Shown piece by piece: positions 1-8,609 of a stretch of 56,646 nucleotides of DNA. The stretch spans positions 39,104 to 95,749 of the forward strand of contig PXRK01000028.1 in NCBI GenBank assembly GCA_003021015.1, written 5' to 3'. The stretch comes from Halobacteriales archaeon QS_4_66_20. Lineage in GTDB: Archaea > Halobacteriota > Halobacteria > Halobacteriales > Haloarculaceae. The position numbers and the translations under genes are program-made. The stretch's first letter is position 1; every line of letters begins with the position of its first letter. A model generated the notes under the pieces. It was not told the origin of the DNA. It ran no database searches and was given only the letters and a program-made list of their open reading frames with translations.

Positions 1-3000
1 TCGGACCAGACCCGCCAGTCCGGCGCGTCCATCGCGGCCAGCGTCGAGAGGTTGATGTGCCCCAGGTTGCAGGCCTCATATTCTTCCAACGGTTGCTCAC
101 CACAGTTATGTGTAACTATTCCGTCACTTATGAGAGAGTGTGTGTCGGGTTCTGTCAGGTCGTACACCTCCTCGTTCCCGTCGAAATCGACGGATTCTAC
201 GGTAGCGGTGAACGTCTCGGACTGTGGCCCCCGGACGTACGAGCTGATTATTTCATCCAGCTGTTCATTCTTGTCCTCTCGAAGGAATCCGATTTCGTCC
301 CGGAATCGGATCATGTTCTCCTTCGAAACAACGAGGTCGTGGAATCCCTTCGTTTCGTACTCCTTTTTTCCACCAGTACCATCTGGAAGTTCCTTCGTCG
401 TGGCGGGTTTGCGGTCTTCGTAAATCTTGCTGGCGATGCCGAAGTTGAGCAGGAGTTGCTGGGCTTCTCTCAGCAGATCGAGGCTAGCGTTTGCGAGACG
501 AATGGTACGTCCACGGTTCTTGTTTCCTTGGACGCTCCCGTCAGCAGTGAACAGTGCCTGCAGGAAGCCGCGAGCCATCCCTTCGCTGCCGCGCATGACG
601 GCGTCCGGCACCTGGTGTTTCTCCTCGACGAGTCCGGCACCTTCGGCACACTCATAGAGGCGGGCCGAGCGGATGCGCTGTTCGACTGCCTGGGTGCCGC
701 GGTAGTCGTCTCCGCGGCTGATTTCGTTGACACTGATCTCGTAATCGGCGTTTCCGGTCGGCTCCCGGACGATTTCGTTCACATCGTCGGCGAACTGCTC
801 GGAGATTTCGGCGTCTTCGTCGTAGAAGTTCAGAACCGCCCGTTCTTCGCCGTGTTTGAGATGTCCGTCCCCGACCATCCAGCCCAGAACCCGTCCTTCC
901 TCGGCGCTCCCGTGCTGTCCGAACTCGCCTTTTCGGTTCTGGATATGAACTGTGTCACCGCTGTCGAGGTTCCCCGCTTCAACCCAGCCGTCGTCGGTCA
1001 TCACGCGGTGGTCGGCCGTCAGGCGGAGTTCGTATCCTTCCTCGGTCGTCAGCCGGTAGACGTCCTTCGTTCCGGTCTTGTAGACGCTGCTCGCCTCCTT
1101 CAGGCGCTCCTCGCTCAGACGGCCGTCGACGACCACGTCGCGCGCGACGCCCCGTTCGTACAGCTCCTCGGCAGGAACGAGACCGTCTTCGGTGCTGATG
1201 AGCGTATCTCCCGTCAAGCAGGGGTTCGTCGCGAGGATGCGGTGGTCGGGGTGTTCCTCGACGTCGAAGGAGTGTTGCTTGTTCACCCGTTCGAGGAAGA
1301 TGACGCCGGGTTCGCCGTTCTCGTGGGCGCCCTCGACGATCCGGTCCCAGACCTCCTGGGCGGGCACTGACAGTACCTCGCCCTCCTCGACGTACTCGCC
1401 GAGGCCGAACATCTCGTACAGTTCGACGGTCTCGGCGGTGGCGACATGCGGTTCGCCCGTCCGCGGGTTCGTGAACGCGTACTCCTCGTCGTTTTTGACC
1501 GCGTCCATGAAGCGGTCGGTGATCCCTACGGAGATGTTGAAGTTCGAGAGGTGGCCCTCGACGGCGTTGCGCAGGTGCTCGGGCACCCGCCCCTCGTCGT
1601 CGATCAGGTCGCGGGCCTCCTCCAGCGCGTCCTTGAAGGAGTTGTGCGTGAAGTCGTCCGGGTCGTTCAGGCGGAGGCTGTGCGCGAGCGAGACGTCCTT
1701 GTTCTTGGCGTGGATGAACTGGATCACGTCCGGGTGCGAGACACGCATGACACCCATCTGCGCGCCCCGGCGCGCGCCGCCCTGGGCGATCGTCTCACAG
1801 TTATGGACGACGAGGTCTTCGGCGATGTAGGTGTGCGTGTCGGTGACTTCTGCGTTGTGAACGGGTCCCTTGTAGGGAACTCTATCGATGGAGTCGATAG
1901 CGACGATCTCGTGGCCGTTCGCCTGTTTCGTCCGGTCAACCGCCCGGAAATCCTCGGGTACGTCGTCGAAGAGCCGTTTGAGTGGTGTGTCGAGCGCAGT
2001 ACTGACACTCACGCTCACCCAGTACGTCGGCCGCCGGTTTTCGGGGGTTCTGCTGTGCCGCGAGAACTGGACGCCACAGCGCAGTCCGACCTGGAACACC
2101 CAGTCGATGATCTCCTCGGAGGTCAACTGGAGCTGTACCCGCTGGCTGTCCCCACGCGTCTCCATCGTCCCATCGCCGTCGAACAAAGCCTCGACGACGC
2201 GGGCCTGCGTCTCAACAGGCGCGTTCCAGAGGAAGTCGGGTACTACCTTTTCGGCGGCCCCCGTCCCAAACGTTCCCTCGATAAATTGGGCGAAGCTCGC
2301 GCTTTCGGTGTGGACTTTGAGCGTATTACGCTCTTCGACGACCTCGATCCGAGACGGGGCATCGAACGCTTCGAGCGCCTCGGTTATTTCGTTGGCTGAC
2401 TCCCGCTCGTCAGCGTTGAGCGTGAACGTAACCTCGTTCGGGATGCCGCGACGGTAGACGACACACCCCTCCGCGAGATACCAGCCCGCTATTGTGGCAA
2501 GTGCTGATACCGGCACCTCAGGCGCGATCATCCGCGGCTGTGGTCCCTTGTCCGCGCCGTAGTACTGACGGTTGATCGTCACGCCGCCGTCAGTGAACAC
2601 GAGCGGCCCCGATGCCAGTTCCGAAAGCAAGACCGTCTCCTCAATCGAAAGGCCGTTATCGTCGGCCGCGTGACCGAGAACGAGTACGTCGTCTTCGGAA
2701 AGGTCACGTGCGTCGACCCACTCAAACCCGTCTTCTCGAACGACTTTGAACGGATGCTCGCCGGTGGCGCGGATCGACTCGTTCAGTCGTTCCGGCACGA
2801 TTTCGACGAGTTCCTCGTCGACGTATCGTTCCATTGTCTCGGTGACCGGCTGTTCGTCACCGTTCTCATCGATGACCAGGTCGCCGCTCTCCAGTGATTC
2901 GATGGGACGTTGTCCGTCCGGAGTCAGTACTTTTGTCCCCGGAGGGAAACACAACTGATCGTACGTCCGCATAAACGTGATCGGTCCGCTGGCGATACCA

Positions 3001-3668
3001 CCAGTGGATCCGACAGCGTCTCCGTACGGGCGTAACTGCCAGAAGGCATACCCGCACCCGCCTCCCGACTGGAACACTTCTGCGGCATTCTTTGCTGTTT
3101 CATGAATGTCTGTTATATCGTCGTCGGGCGACATAACGAAACACGCAGACAACTGCTGCAGTTCGTCGCCCGCATTCATAATTGTAGGAGAATTCGGGAT
3201 GAAAGAAAGTTGCTCCATCGCCTCCTGGAACTCCGCCGCAGTCGTCTCGACGTGGTCGCGGATCTCCGGCGGCAGTTCCGGAACAACCGTGTCGTAAGCG
3301 AACTTGTTGACGTTGTACTTCGAGAGCGTCGTTTCGGCGTCGTCCTCGACGCCCACGCCCGCGCCGAACACTTCCGCTGTGAGTTCGTCGCGACGCGGAT
3401 GGTCGGGCTTGACCTGGTCGGGCGTGACCGTGACCTCGACATCGCGCTTGCCGGCCTCGAACACCGCCTCGGCCAGCGCGACGTTTCTGGCGACGCGCTC
3501 GAAGAGATCCTCCTGCTGTTCGATCAGGTCACCGTTCGCGTCCTTGCGCAAATATCGAGCCGGGAGAATGTTGTGATACGCGTTTCCGGTCAGCCGCTCC
3601 TCGATGGTCTCCCCCTCTGTCCGCTTGATCGGGAGCGTCAGCTCGCCGGCCGCAAGCTCCTTGCTCAT
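1..3668 (-). CDS. nrdJ: Adenosylcobalamin-dependent (class II) ribonucleoside-diphosphate reductase with two inteins, 3' end outside window
   Basis: Reduces ribonucleotides to deoxyribonucleotides in the cytoplasm using coenzyme B12. The frame is open from ATG 3668 to the left border (about 1222 codons in the window). The start follows a purine-rich GAGGTGAGG about 5 nt upstream, and the protein begins MSKELAAGELTLPIKRTEGE. Extein hallmarks are FIPNSPTIMNAG, the acceptor-Cys strand LSACFVMSP, CETIAQGGARRGAQMGVMR and CGEQPLEEYEACNLGHINLS. These match class II enzymes rather than class Ia. The chain is interrupted after residue 239 and after residue 816 by inteins. Removing them leaves about 466 extein residues here, so roughly the second half of the mature enzyme lies to the left of the window. 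No small subunit or NrdR-like gene is visible nearby. Confidence 0.95.
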   Translation of the reverse strand, partial: MSKELAAGELTLPIKRTEGETIEERLTGNAYHNILPARYLRKDANGDLIEQQEDLFERVARNVALAEAVFEAGKRDVEVTVTPDQVKPDHPRRDELTAEVFGAGVGVEDDAETTLSKYNVNKFAYDTVVPELPPEIRDHVETTAAEFQEAMEQLSFIPNSPTIMNAGDELQQLSACFVMSPDDDITDIHETAKNAAEVFQSGGGCGYAFWQLRPYGDAVGSTGGIASGPITFMRTYDQLCFPPGTKVLTPDGQRPIESLESGDLVIDENGDEQPVTETMERYVDEELVEIVPERLNESIRATGEHPFKVVREDGFEWVDARDLSEDDVLVLGHAADDNGLSIEETVLLSELASGPLVFTDGGVTINRQYYGADKGPQPRMIAPEVPVSALATIAGWYLAEGCVVYRRGIPNEVTFTLNADERESANEITEALEAFDAPSRIEVVEERNTLKVHTESASFAQFIEGTFGTGAAEKVVPDFLWNAPVETQARVVEALFDGDGTMETRGDSQRVQLQLTSEEIIDWVFQVGLRCGVQFSRHSRTPENRRPTYWVSVSVSTALDTPLKRLFDDVPEDFRAVDRTKQANGHEIVAIDSIDRVPYKGPVHNAEVTDTHTYIAEDLVVHNCETIAQGGARRGAQMGVMRVSHPDVIQFIHAKNKDVSLAHSLRLNDPDDFTHNSFKDALEEARDLIDDEGRVPEHLRNAVEGHLSNFNISVGITDRFMDAVKNDEEYAFTNPRTGEPHVATAETVELYEMFGLGEYVEEGEVLSVPAQEVWDRIVEGAHENGEPGVIFLERVNKQHSFDVEEHPDHRILATNPCLTGDTLISTEDGLVPAEELYERGVARDVVVDGRLSEERLKEASSVYKTGTKDVYRLTTEEGYELRLTADHRVMTDDGWVEAGNLDSGDTVHIQNRKGEFGQHGSAEEGRVLGWMVGDGHLKHGEERAVLNFYDEDAEISEQFADDVNEIVREPTGNADYEISVNEISRGDDYRGTQAVEQRIRSARLYECAEGAGLVEEKHQVPDAVMRGSEGMARGFLQALFTADGSVQGNKNRGRTIRLANASLDLLREAQQLLLNFGIASKIYEDRKPATTKELPDGTGGKKEYETKGFHDLVVSKENMIRFRDEIGFLREDKNEQLDEIISSYVRGPQSETFTATVESVDFDGNEEVYDLTEPDTHSLISDGIVTHNCGEQPLEEYEACNLGHINLSTLAAMDAPDWRVWS
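105..1220 (-). mobile_element. Intein 2 of nrdJ (372 aa) with LAGLIDADG homing endonuclease motifs
   Basis: In-frame insertion at residues 817-1188. It begins CLTGDTLISTEDG directly after extein LATNP. It has a block-B type TADHRVMT and ends PDTHSLISDGIVTHN before Cys+1 of CGEQPLEEYEACNLG. Endonuclease motifs are LGWMVGDGH (around 865-890) and FLQALFTADGSV (around 530-560). It differs clearly in sequence from intein 1, so it is not a recent copy of it. All residues needed for splicing (Cys1, block-B Thr and His, terminal His-Asn, Cys+1) are present. Confidence 0.93.
1800..2951 (-). mobile_element. Intein 1 of nrdJ (384 aa) with LAGLIDADG homing endonuclease motifs
   Basis: In-frame insertion covering residues 240-623 of the precursor. 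It starts with Cys (CFPPGTKVLTPDG, block A), has a block-B type TGEHPF, and ends in a block-F/G type stretch closing with VVHN. It is followed by Cys+1 of the conserved extein motif CETIAQGG. Two endonuclease motifs are seen: IAGWYLAEG (around 2480-2500) and VEALFDGDGT (around 2164-2190), the second with the typical acidic residue. The element therefore looks able both to splice and to home. The junctions follow from the extein reading RTYDQL/CETIAQGG, continuous in other class II reductases. Confidence 0.93.
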
Positions 3669-4025
3669 ACGTCCTCACCTCGCGTCGCTATTCCCCTGTC
3701 GACGTGCCGCGATTGTCGCTGTTCCATTCCTGTCATCTGTGTCGAACATCCTGTTCTGCCTGGCGCCAAATAACCCTTTGGTATCCGGATTTCGGTACCG
3801 CATTATAGTTGTCACTTTTCTGTTTACTTCGCCGCGAGACACCAGGCTCGCGGGCTGATTCGTGCCGGGATTAACAGAGGGGTCCATCCATCTTAATGGT
3901 AGGCAGACCGGAGTGAAAGTAAAATCTGTTCCCGGAATTCGGGTGACTGATCGAGGTTCGCAGTGGAAATTATGGGGGGTTTCGGGTGGAGATTTTCCGG
4001 CCATAGCTTTATCGCACCCGAATCC
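3669..4025. promoter_or_regulatory. Divergent intergenic region nrdJ / small membrane protein
   Basis: 357 nt without a supported gene. It must hold the nrdJ promoter (minus strand) and that of the small membrane protein (plus strand). On the plus strand a TATA-like CTTTATC at about 4008-4014 lies some 15-20 nt before ATG 4026 and about 25-30 nt before ATG 4038. No clear nrdJ TATA element or repeated operator could be singled out. Confidence 0.4.
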
Positions 4026-4250
4026 ATGTCTCAGCACATGGAGGGGACAGATGTACTCGTGCAGGTGGGGCCGTTCGCGTCCCCGCCGGCGCTCCTCGTC
4101 GGGCTCGTCCTGCTGCTGGTGGTGGTGCTGGTCGCCCGCATCCTGCTGGCGCTGGCCTGGCGGCTGGTACTGATCGCGGTCGTGGTCGTGTTCCTGCTGT
4201 GGCTGCTCGCCGGGCTCGGCCTCGAGGTGTTCGTCGTCACTGCCCCGTGA
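4026..4250 (+). CDS. Small two-helix membrane protein of unknown function
   Basis: 74 aa when started at ATG 4026; an in-frame ATG at 4038 is an equally possible start given the TATA-like box near 4008-4014. After a short polar N-terminus it has two strongly hydrophobic stretches (residues about 20-43 and 45-64) separated by a single Arg, and almost no other charge, so it should sit in the cytoplasmic membrane as a hairpin. It stands alone between divergent nrdJ and a MITE. I recognise no domain and assign no function. The reading frame also extends upstream to an ATG at 3963, but the promoter position argues against that start. Confidence 0.6.
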   Translation: MSQHMEGTDVLVQVGPFASPPALLVGLVLLLVVVLVARILLALAWRLVLIAVVVVFLLWLLAGLGLEVFVVTAP

Positions 4251-4266
4251 TCACCGGGCCGTTCTG

Positions 4267-4376
4267 ATACTGGTGGCTGTAATTCTTTTACTCACCAGTC
4301 TCTGCTCTCTGCGGAGACAAACCCGTTCCGCCTGGATTCTCAATTCGAGTTTTCACGTACTTACAGCCACCAGTAT
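4267..4376. mobile_element. MITE family 1, copy A (110 bp)
   Basis: Non-coding element bounded by perfect 16-bp terminal inverted repeats, ATACTGGTGGCTGTAA at 4267-4282 and TTACAGCCACCAGTAT at 4361-4376. Its reverse complement matches copy B at 25360-25530 nearly throughout, but lacks about 61 bp of the interior. It overlaps the last codons of the broken trpG. I see no convincing target-site duplication and no transposase gene for this family in the window. Confidence 0.85.
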
Positions 4377-4959
4377 GAGGAAGTTGCGGATCACGTCGTG
4401 GCCCACGGCCGTCAGCACCGACTCGGGGTGGAACTGCACGCACTCGATCGGGTAGTTCCGGTGACGGATCCCCATGACCAGTTCCGACTCCTCCGTTTCA
4501 GTGGTCGCAGTCACCTCGAAGCAGTCAGGTACCTCGGTGGCGACCAGCGAGTGGTAGCGCCCACCCTGGAACCCCTGTTCGAGGCCGTCGAACACGCCCT
4601 CGCCGTCGTGGTCGATCGGGAACGCCTTCCCGTGGATCGGTTCGGGCGCCCGGGCCGAGACACACGCCCAGCGTCGGTACGTCGGGGCCGAGATCCGTGA
4701 GAACGTCCGCACTCACGCCCACGTCCCGTTCGTGTTTCGGGTGGCCGGGGCCGGGCGAGATGACGACGGCGTCGGGGTCGGCCGCTTCGATCTCCGCGAG
4801 CGATGCGGTGTTGCGAAACACCTCGGTCTCGGCGTGCTCGCTGACGTACTCGACCAGGTTGTACGTGAACGAGTCGTAGTTGTCGACGAACACTACCTGG
4901 GTGTCGGCGAGCGCGTCGGAACTGGCCTCCTCGGCCGTGGCGTCGCGGTACGCGCTCAT
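4353..4959 (-). pseudogene. trpG: Anthranilate synthase glutaminase subunit, broken by an internal deletion and a 3' MITE
   Basis: TrpG would release ammonia from glutamine for TrpE. Translation from ATG 4959 (ATGA overlap with trpE) gives a normal N-terminal half: VVFVDNYDSFTYNLVEY, VVISPGPGHP and LGVCLG with the nucleophile Cys. Directly after LGVCLG the reading shifts. The expected continuation RAPEPIHGKAF...GRYHSLVATEVPDCFEV...VQFHPESVLTAVG is found in another frame, down to 4353. The junction near 4655-4662 lacks about 38 nt that would encode the usual HQ...GG loop. The C-terminus after VIRNFL reads into the MITE (ILVAVST, then stop). The catalytic Cys and the His-Glu of FHPES are thus in different frames, and the GH-Q part of the oxyanion region is gone. 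It should be inactive. Confidence 0.9.
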
Positions 4960-6623
4960 CTGCCCACCCCCGAGGAGTCCGATACTGCGGTGCCGTCGGC
5001 CGACTGGTCGGCCTCCAGCGGCCGCTCGCCCTCCCCGTCCGCCACCTCGATCCGTTCGAGTGCGGCGAGCACGCCGTCCATCTTCTTTTCGGTCTCCTCG
5101 AACTCCGCCGCGGGGTCGCTGTCCGCGACGATGCCCGCTCCGGCCTGGACCGTGATCCGCTGGGCGGCGTCGACATCGGTCGGCCCCGCCCTGTCGCCGA
5201 GGCGCTCGACGGTCGCCGTCCGGATGATGATCGCGAAGTCGGTGTCGCCCTGCCAGGAGACGTAGCCGAGGCCGCCGCCGTAGGGGCCCCGCGGCGCCGG
5301 TTCGAGCGCGTCGATGAGCTCCATGGCGCGGATCTTCGGCGCCCCCGAGAGCGTCCCGGCCGGGAACGCCGCCCGCACGGCGTCGAACGCGTCCTGATCG
5401 TCGGCCAGCGCCCCGATGACAGTCGACTCGATGTGCTGGACGTGAGAGTACTTCAGCACGTTCATGAACTCCTCGACGGTGACGCTACCGGGGTCTGCGA
5501 CCCGCCGGACGTCGTTCCGCGCGAGGTCGACCAGCATCGTGTGCTCGGCGCGCTCCTTGCCGTCGGCGAGCATCTCGCCGGCGAGACGGCGGTCCTCGAC
5601 GGGGCTGTTGCCGCGCGGACAGGTGCCGGCGATGGGGTTCGAGACGACCGTCCCGTCGACGACTGACACCAGTGTCTCGGGGCTCGCGCCGACGATCGTC
5701 AGGTCGTCGTGAGCCAGCAGGTACATGTACGGCGACGGGTTGATCTCCCGGAGCGCCTCGTAGAGGCCGAGTGTGTCGACCTCGCCATACAGTTCGCGCT
5801 TGCGTGAGATGACGCCCTGGTAGATCTCGCCGTCGAACACCGCCTCGCGGGCCCGCTCGACGGCCTCCTCGTACTCGCCCCGGTCGCCGGCACCCTCGTG
5901 CTCCCGTTGGAATCCGCCGGTCTCGATGGCGTCGGCCCCGGCCAGCAGCTCGGAAACCCGTTCGGCCTCCGCGCGGAGGTCGTCATAGATGGCGCCCGGG
6001 TCGTCATCTTCCCGGACGACCGGGGTGAACACGAGCGAGAGCGCGTCCTCGCTGTGGTCGAACACGAGCGTCTTCGTCGTGAGCAGGAACTCCGCGTCGG
6101 GATACCGCGAGTCGGGCCGCTCGACGCCGACCTCCTCCAGCCAGAGGTCGTACACCGCCTCGTACGCGAGGAACCCGACGAGTCCGCCGTCGAGCATCTG
6201 GCGGCGCCTGTCGGGGAACCCCCGGAGCGTCACGTCGGGCAGCGCGCTCCGGAGGCGGTCGACGGTGTCGCCCCCGGAGACGGAGAGCAGCCCCTCGTAC
6301 CGGTCGTTCAGTACCTCCACCTCGGTGTGATCCGGCTCGACGGTGACGACCGCTTCGGGCTCGTACCCGACGAACGAGAAGCGGGCGTGACGGTCCGTGC
6401 CCGACGCCGCGAACGCGCCGTCCGGATCCGAGGAGGCGACCTTCTCGGCGCTTTCGAGGAGGTACGCGTAGTCGCCGCCCGGCGACCCGCCCGTGCGGCC
6501 AGTGAGCGCCGCGTACGCCTCCAGTGGCTCGACGCCGGCGTCGATGTCGACCGCCGTCCTGACGACGGCCGGCCGATCGTCAGCCATCGCCACGAACTCC
6601 GCCCTGCTGGTGTCGGCGGTCAC
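4956..6623 (-). CDS. trpE: Anthranilate synthase component I
   Basis: 555 aa, the chorismate-binding subunit that makes anthranilate, first committed step of tryptophan synthesis. The C-terminal chorismate domain is intact: PIAGTCPRGNSPVEDRRLAGE, HTMLVDLARND, KYSHVQHIESTVIG, FPAGTLSGAPKIRAMELID and a GGLGYVSW strand. The tail after about residue 530 is acidic and variable. The start overlaps trpF by 4 nt (ATGA) and the stop overlaps the trpG start likewise, indicating translational coupling in trpD-trpF-trpE-trpG. Because trpG is broken here, TrpE would have to use free ammonia or a glutaminase subunit encoded elsewhere. Confidence 0.96.
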   Translation of the reverse strand: MTADTSRAEFVAMADDRPAVVRTAVDIDAGVEPLEAYAALTGRTGGSPGGDYAYLLESAEKVASSDPDGAFAASGTDRHARFSFVGYEPEAVVTVEPDHTEVEVLNDRYEGLLSVSGGDTVDRLRSALPDVTLRGFPDRRRQMLDGGLVGFLAYEAVYDLWLEEVGVERPDSRYPDAEFLLTTKTLVFDHSEDALSLVFTPVVREDDDPGAIYDDLRAEAERVSELLAGADAIETGGFQREHEGAGDRGEYEEAVERAREAVFDGEIYQGVISRKRELYGEVDTLGLYEALREINPSPYMYLLAHDDLTIVGASPETLVSVVDGTVVSNPIAGTCPRGNSPVEDRRLAGEMLADGKERAEHTMLVDLARNDVRRVADPGSVTVEEFMNVLKYSHVQHIESTVIGALADDQDAFDAVRAAFPAGTLSGAPKIRAMELIDALEPAPRGPYGGGLGYVSWQGDTDFAIIIRTATVERLGDRAGPTDVDAAQRITVQAGAGIVADSDPAAEFEETEKKMDGVLAALERIEVADGEGERPLEADQSADGTAVSDSSGVGR

Positions 6624-7312
6624 GGCGACTCCTCCGGTGTCCGTGCGGCCGCGACGAACCGTTCCACGGCCTCGTGGTCCTTGACGCCGCCCTGGCGTTC
6701 GACGCCGCTCGCGACGTCGACCCCGAACGGCCTGACGCTCTCGACGGCGTCCCCGACGTTCGCGGGGGTGAGGCCACCGGCCAGGATCACCGGAACGTCG
6801 AGGGTCTGCCGGTGACGTCGCGTGCGATCCCAGTCGTGTGTCTCGCCCGTCCCCCCGCCACCCTGGTCGCCGGTCGAGTCGACGAGCAGGGCGTCGGCGA
6901 CTGTCGCGTACGCCGCGACGTCGTCTTCCTCGGCGTCGACTCCCACCAGGAGGGGGGCCTCGATCCGCTCCCGGACCGCACCGGCGTCTTCGGGGTCGAG
7001 GCTCCCGTGAAGCTGGAGCGCGTCGGCACCGACGCGTCGCTGCAGTGCCACGGCCTCGGGGACGCTCCCGGGCATCGTGACCAGCACGCCCGTCACGAGC
7101 GGTGGGACCCCGGCGACGAGCTCTGTGGCGCGCTCCGGCGCGAGTTCGCGCGGCGTCTCCACCGGCACGTCCACGATAACCCCGACGGCGTCCGCCCCGG
7201 CCCGGACCGCGGCGTCGCGATCCTCGGCTGACGTGATGCCGCAGATCTTCACTCGCGCGGCTCCGTTCGTCAACGACTGTTCGCCACCGCTGGTGTGTGT
7301 GGTTCCTGTCAT
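6620..7312 (-). CDS. trpF: Phosphoribosylanthranilate isomerase
   Basis: About 230 aa from ATG 7312; the frame is open further upstream to a GTG overlapping trpD, but the family start lies close to VKICGIT, so the ATG is preferred. It is an (beta/alpha)8 barrel enzyme of tryptophan synthesis. Visible motifs are RVKICGITSAEDRDAAVRAG, the phosphate/catalytic region DALQLHGS, VILAGGLTPANVGDAV and FGVDVASGVERQGGVKD. The N-terminal Cys and the Asp of GVDVASG are conserved. Third enzyme of the pathway, second gene of the operon. Confidence 0.94.
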   Translation of the reverse strand: MTGTTHTSGGEQSLTNGAARVKICGITSAEDRDAAVRAGADAVGVIVDVPVETPRELAPERATELVAGVPPLVTGVLVTMPGSVPEAVALQRRVGADALQLHGSLDPEDAGAVRERIEAPLLVGVDAEEDDVAAYATVADALLVDSTGDQGGGGTGETHDWDRTRRHRQTLDVPVILAGGLTPANVGDAVESVRPFGVDVASGVERQGGVKDHEAVERFVAAARTPEESP

Positions 7313-7382
7313 TGTATCACGAACCCGGACGCTCGACGCCCCCAAACCACAGCAGTAATCGAAAGACGCACGGCCGGCGCGG

Positions 7383-8405
7383 TCAATCACTGGCCGTCGC
7401 GCCGAGCCGACCGACGGCGCGCAGTTCCTCCATCTTCGCGGCCGCGTCGCCGCTGTCGATCGTCCGGCGCGCCTGCTCGACGCCGTCCTCGATCGACGAC
7501 GCCTCGCCGGCGACGTAGATCGCAGCGCCTGCGTTCGCCAGAATGATGTCGCGTTTCGCGCCGTTCACCTCGCCGGTGACGATCCCCTCCAGGTCGGCCG
7601 CGTTCTCCCTGGGCTGGCCGCCGGCGATCGACGACACCTTGTGACGGCCGACGCCGAGCGACTCGGGGGTCAGCGTGTACTCCTCGACGTCGTCCCCGTC
7701 GACCTCGGCCACCGTCGTCTCGCCGTGGACGGCGATCTCGTCGAGTCCGGAGCCGTGGACCACCAGCGCGCGCTCGGCGTCCATCCGGGCGAGGGTACGG
7801 GCGAGTACCGGCACCAGGTCCTCGTCGTAGACGCCGACGACCAGTCGCTCGGCGCCTGCCGGGTTCGTCAGCGGGCCGAGGACGTTGAAGATCGTCCGCA
7901 TGCCCAGCTCCTGACGGGGGCCGATGACCGCCTTCATCGCCGGATGGAACACCGGCGCCAGCATGAAGCCGATCCCGCCCTCCTCGACCATGCGCTCGAC
8001 GGCCGGCGGTTCGGCCTCGACGGGGACCCCGATCTCCTTCAGCACGTCTGCACTCCCCGACGAGGAGGACACGGAGTAGTTCCCGTGCTTGGCGACGGGC
8101 ACACCGGCACCGGCGACGACGAGGGCGCTGGTCGTCGAGACGTTGATCGTGTCGTAGTCGTCACCGCCCGTCCCGACGACGTCGACGAGGGTATTTCGGG
8201 CCGGGTCAATCGTGCGCGCCGCCGCGTGCATCCCCTCCGCGAACCCGGCAATCTCGGCCTCTGTCTCCCCCTTCGCGCGCAGCCCAGTCAGCAACGCGCC
8301 GATCTGTGCCTCCGTCGCGTCTTCGAAGATCTGTCGTGAAACCTCCCGCGCCTCGGCCTGTGTCAGGTCCTCGCCCGCGGACACACGTTCGATGTATTCC
8401 TGCAT
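7383..8405 (-). CDS. trpD: Anthranilate phosphoribosyltransferase
   Basis: 340 aa, transfers phosphoribosyl from PRPP to anthranilate. Motifs: VVGTGGDDYDTINVSTTSAL (PRPP binding), AKHGNYSVSSSSGSADVLKEIG, FMLAPVFHPAMKAV and RTIFNVLGPLTNPA. First gene of the trp operon. The 70-nt gap to trpF would carry any leader for that gene. The start codon follows a leader with conspicuous repeats that may be the operator of the operon. Confidence 0.96.
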   Translation of the reverse strand: MQEYIERVSAGEDLTQAEAREVSRQIFEDATEAQIGALLTGLRAKGETEAEIAGFAEGMHAAARTIDPARNTLVDVVGTGGDDYDTINVSTTSALVVAGAGVPVAKHGNYSVSSSSGSADVLKEIGVPVEAEPPAVERMVEEGGIGFMLAPVFHPAMKAVIGPRQELGMRTIFNVLGPLTNPAGAERLVVGVYDEDLVPVLARTLARMDAERALVVHGSGLDEIAVHGETTVAEVDGDDVEEYTLTPESLGVGRHKVSSIAGGQPRENAADLEGIVTGEVNGAKRDIILANAGAAIYVAGEASSIEDGVEQARRTIDSGDAAAKMEELRAVGRLGATASD

Positions 8406-8422
8406 ATGAAGTCACCAATGTT

Positions 8423-8466
8423 TGTTTTCGTTGTACGATGTATGTTTTCGTACATTGACTTAAGCG
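8423..8466 (-). promoter_or_regulatory. Promoter and repeated operator-like element of the trp operon
   Basis: Read towards trpD there is a TATA-like CTTAAG near 8459-8464, followed by the imperfect palindrome ATGTACGAAAACATACAT (8438-8455) and a second GTAC..CGAAAAC half (about 8423-8435). The repeats fall where transcription should start (about 25 nt after the TATA). A dimeric regulator bound there would block the promoter. The rest of the 204-nt gap up to the monooxygenase gene shows nothing else I can name. Confidence 0.5.
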
Positions 8467-8609
8467 TATCGGCTCGGACCGACTCGACGGGAAAGCGGCG
8501 ATGCAGCCAGCGACGGGTGCGGTGGCCCGCTGGTGAACGATCCAGCCGGGTAAAAAGTCACGCACGACCGTATCACGTCCGGCAGTATCAGGACAGGTAG
8601 CGACGACCA

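Noticed and set aside
57-1370. Long plus-strand open frames opposite nrdJ (57-1370, 1446-2399)
   Set aside because: Mirror frames of a GC-rich acidic gene. The minus strand shows continuous RNR extein and intein motifs.
4956-8405. Tryptophan attenuator (leader peptide) before trpD
   Set aside because: No short frame with adjacent Trp codons is seen in the leader, and bacterial attenuation is not expected in an archaeon.
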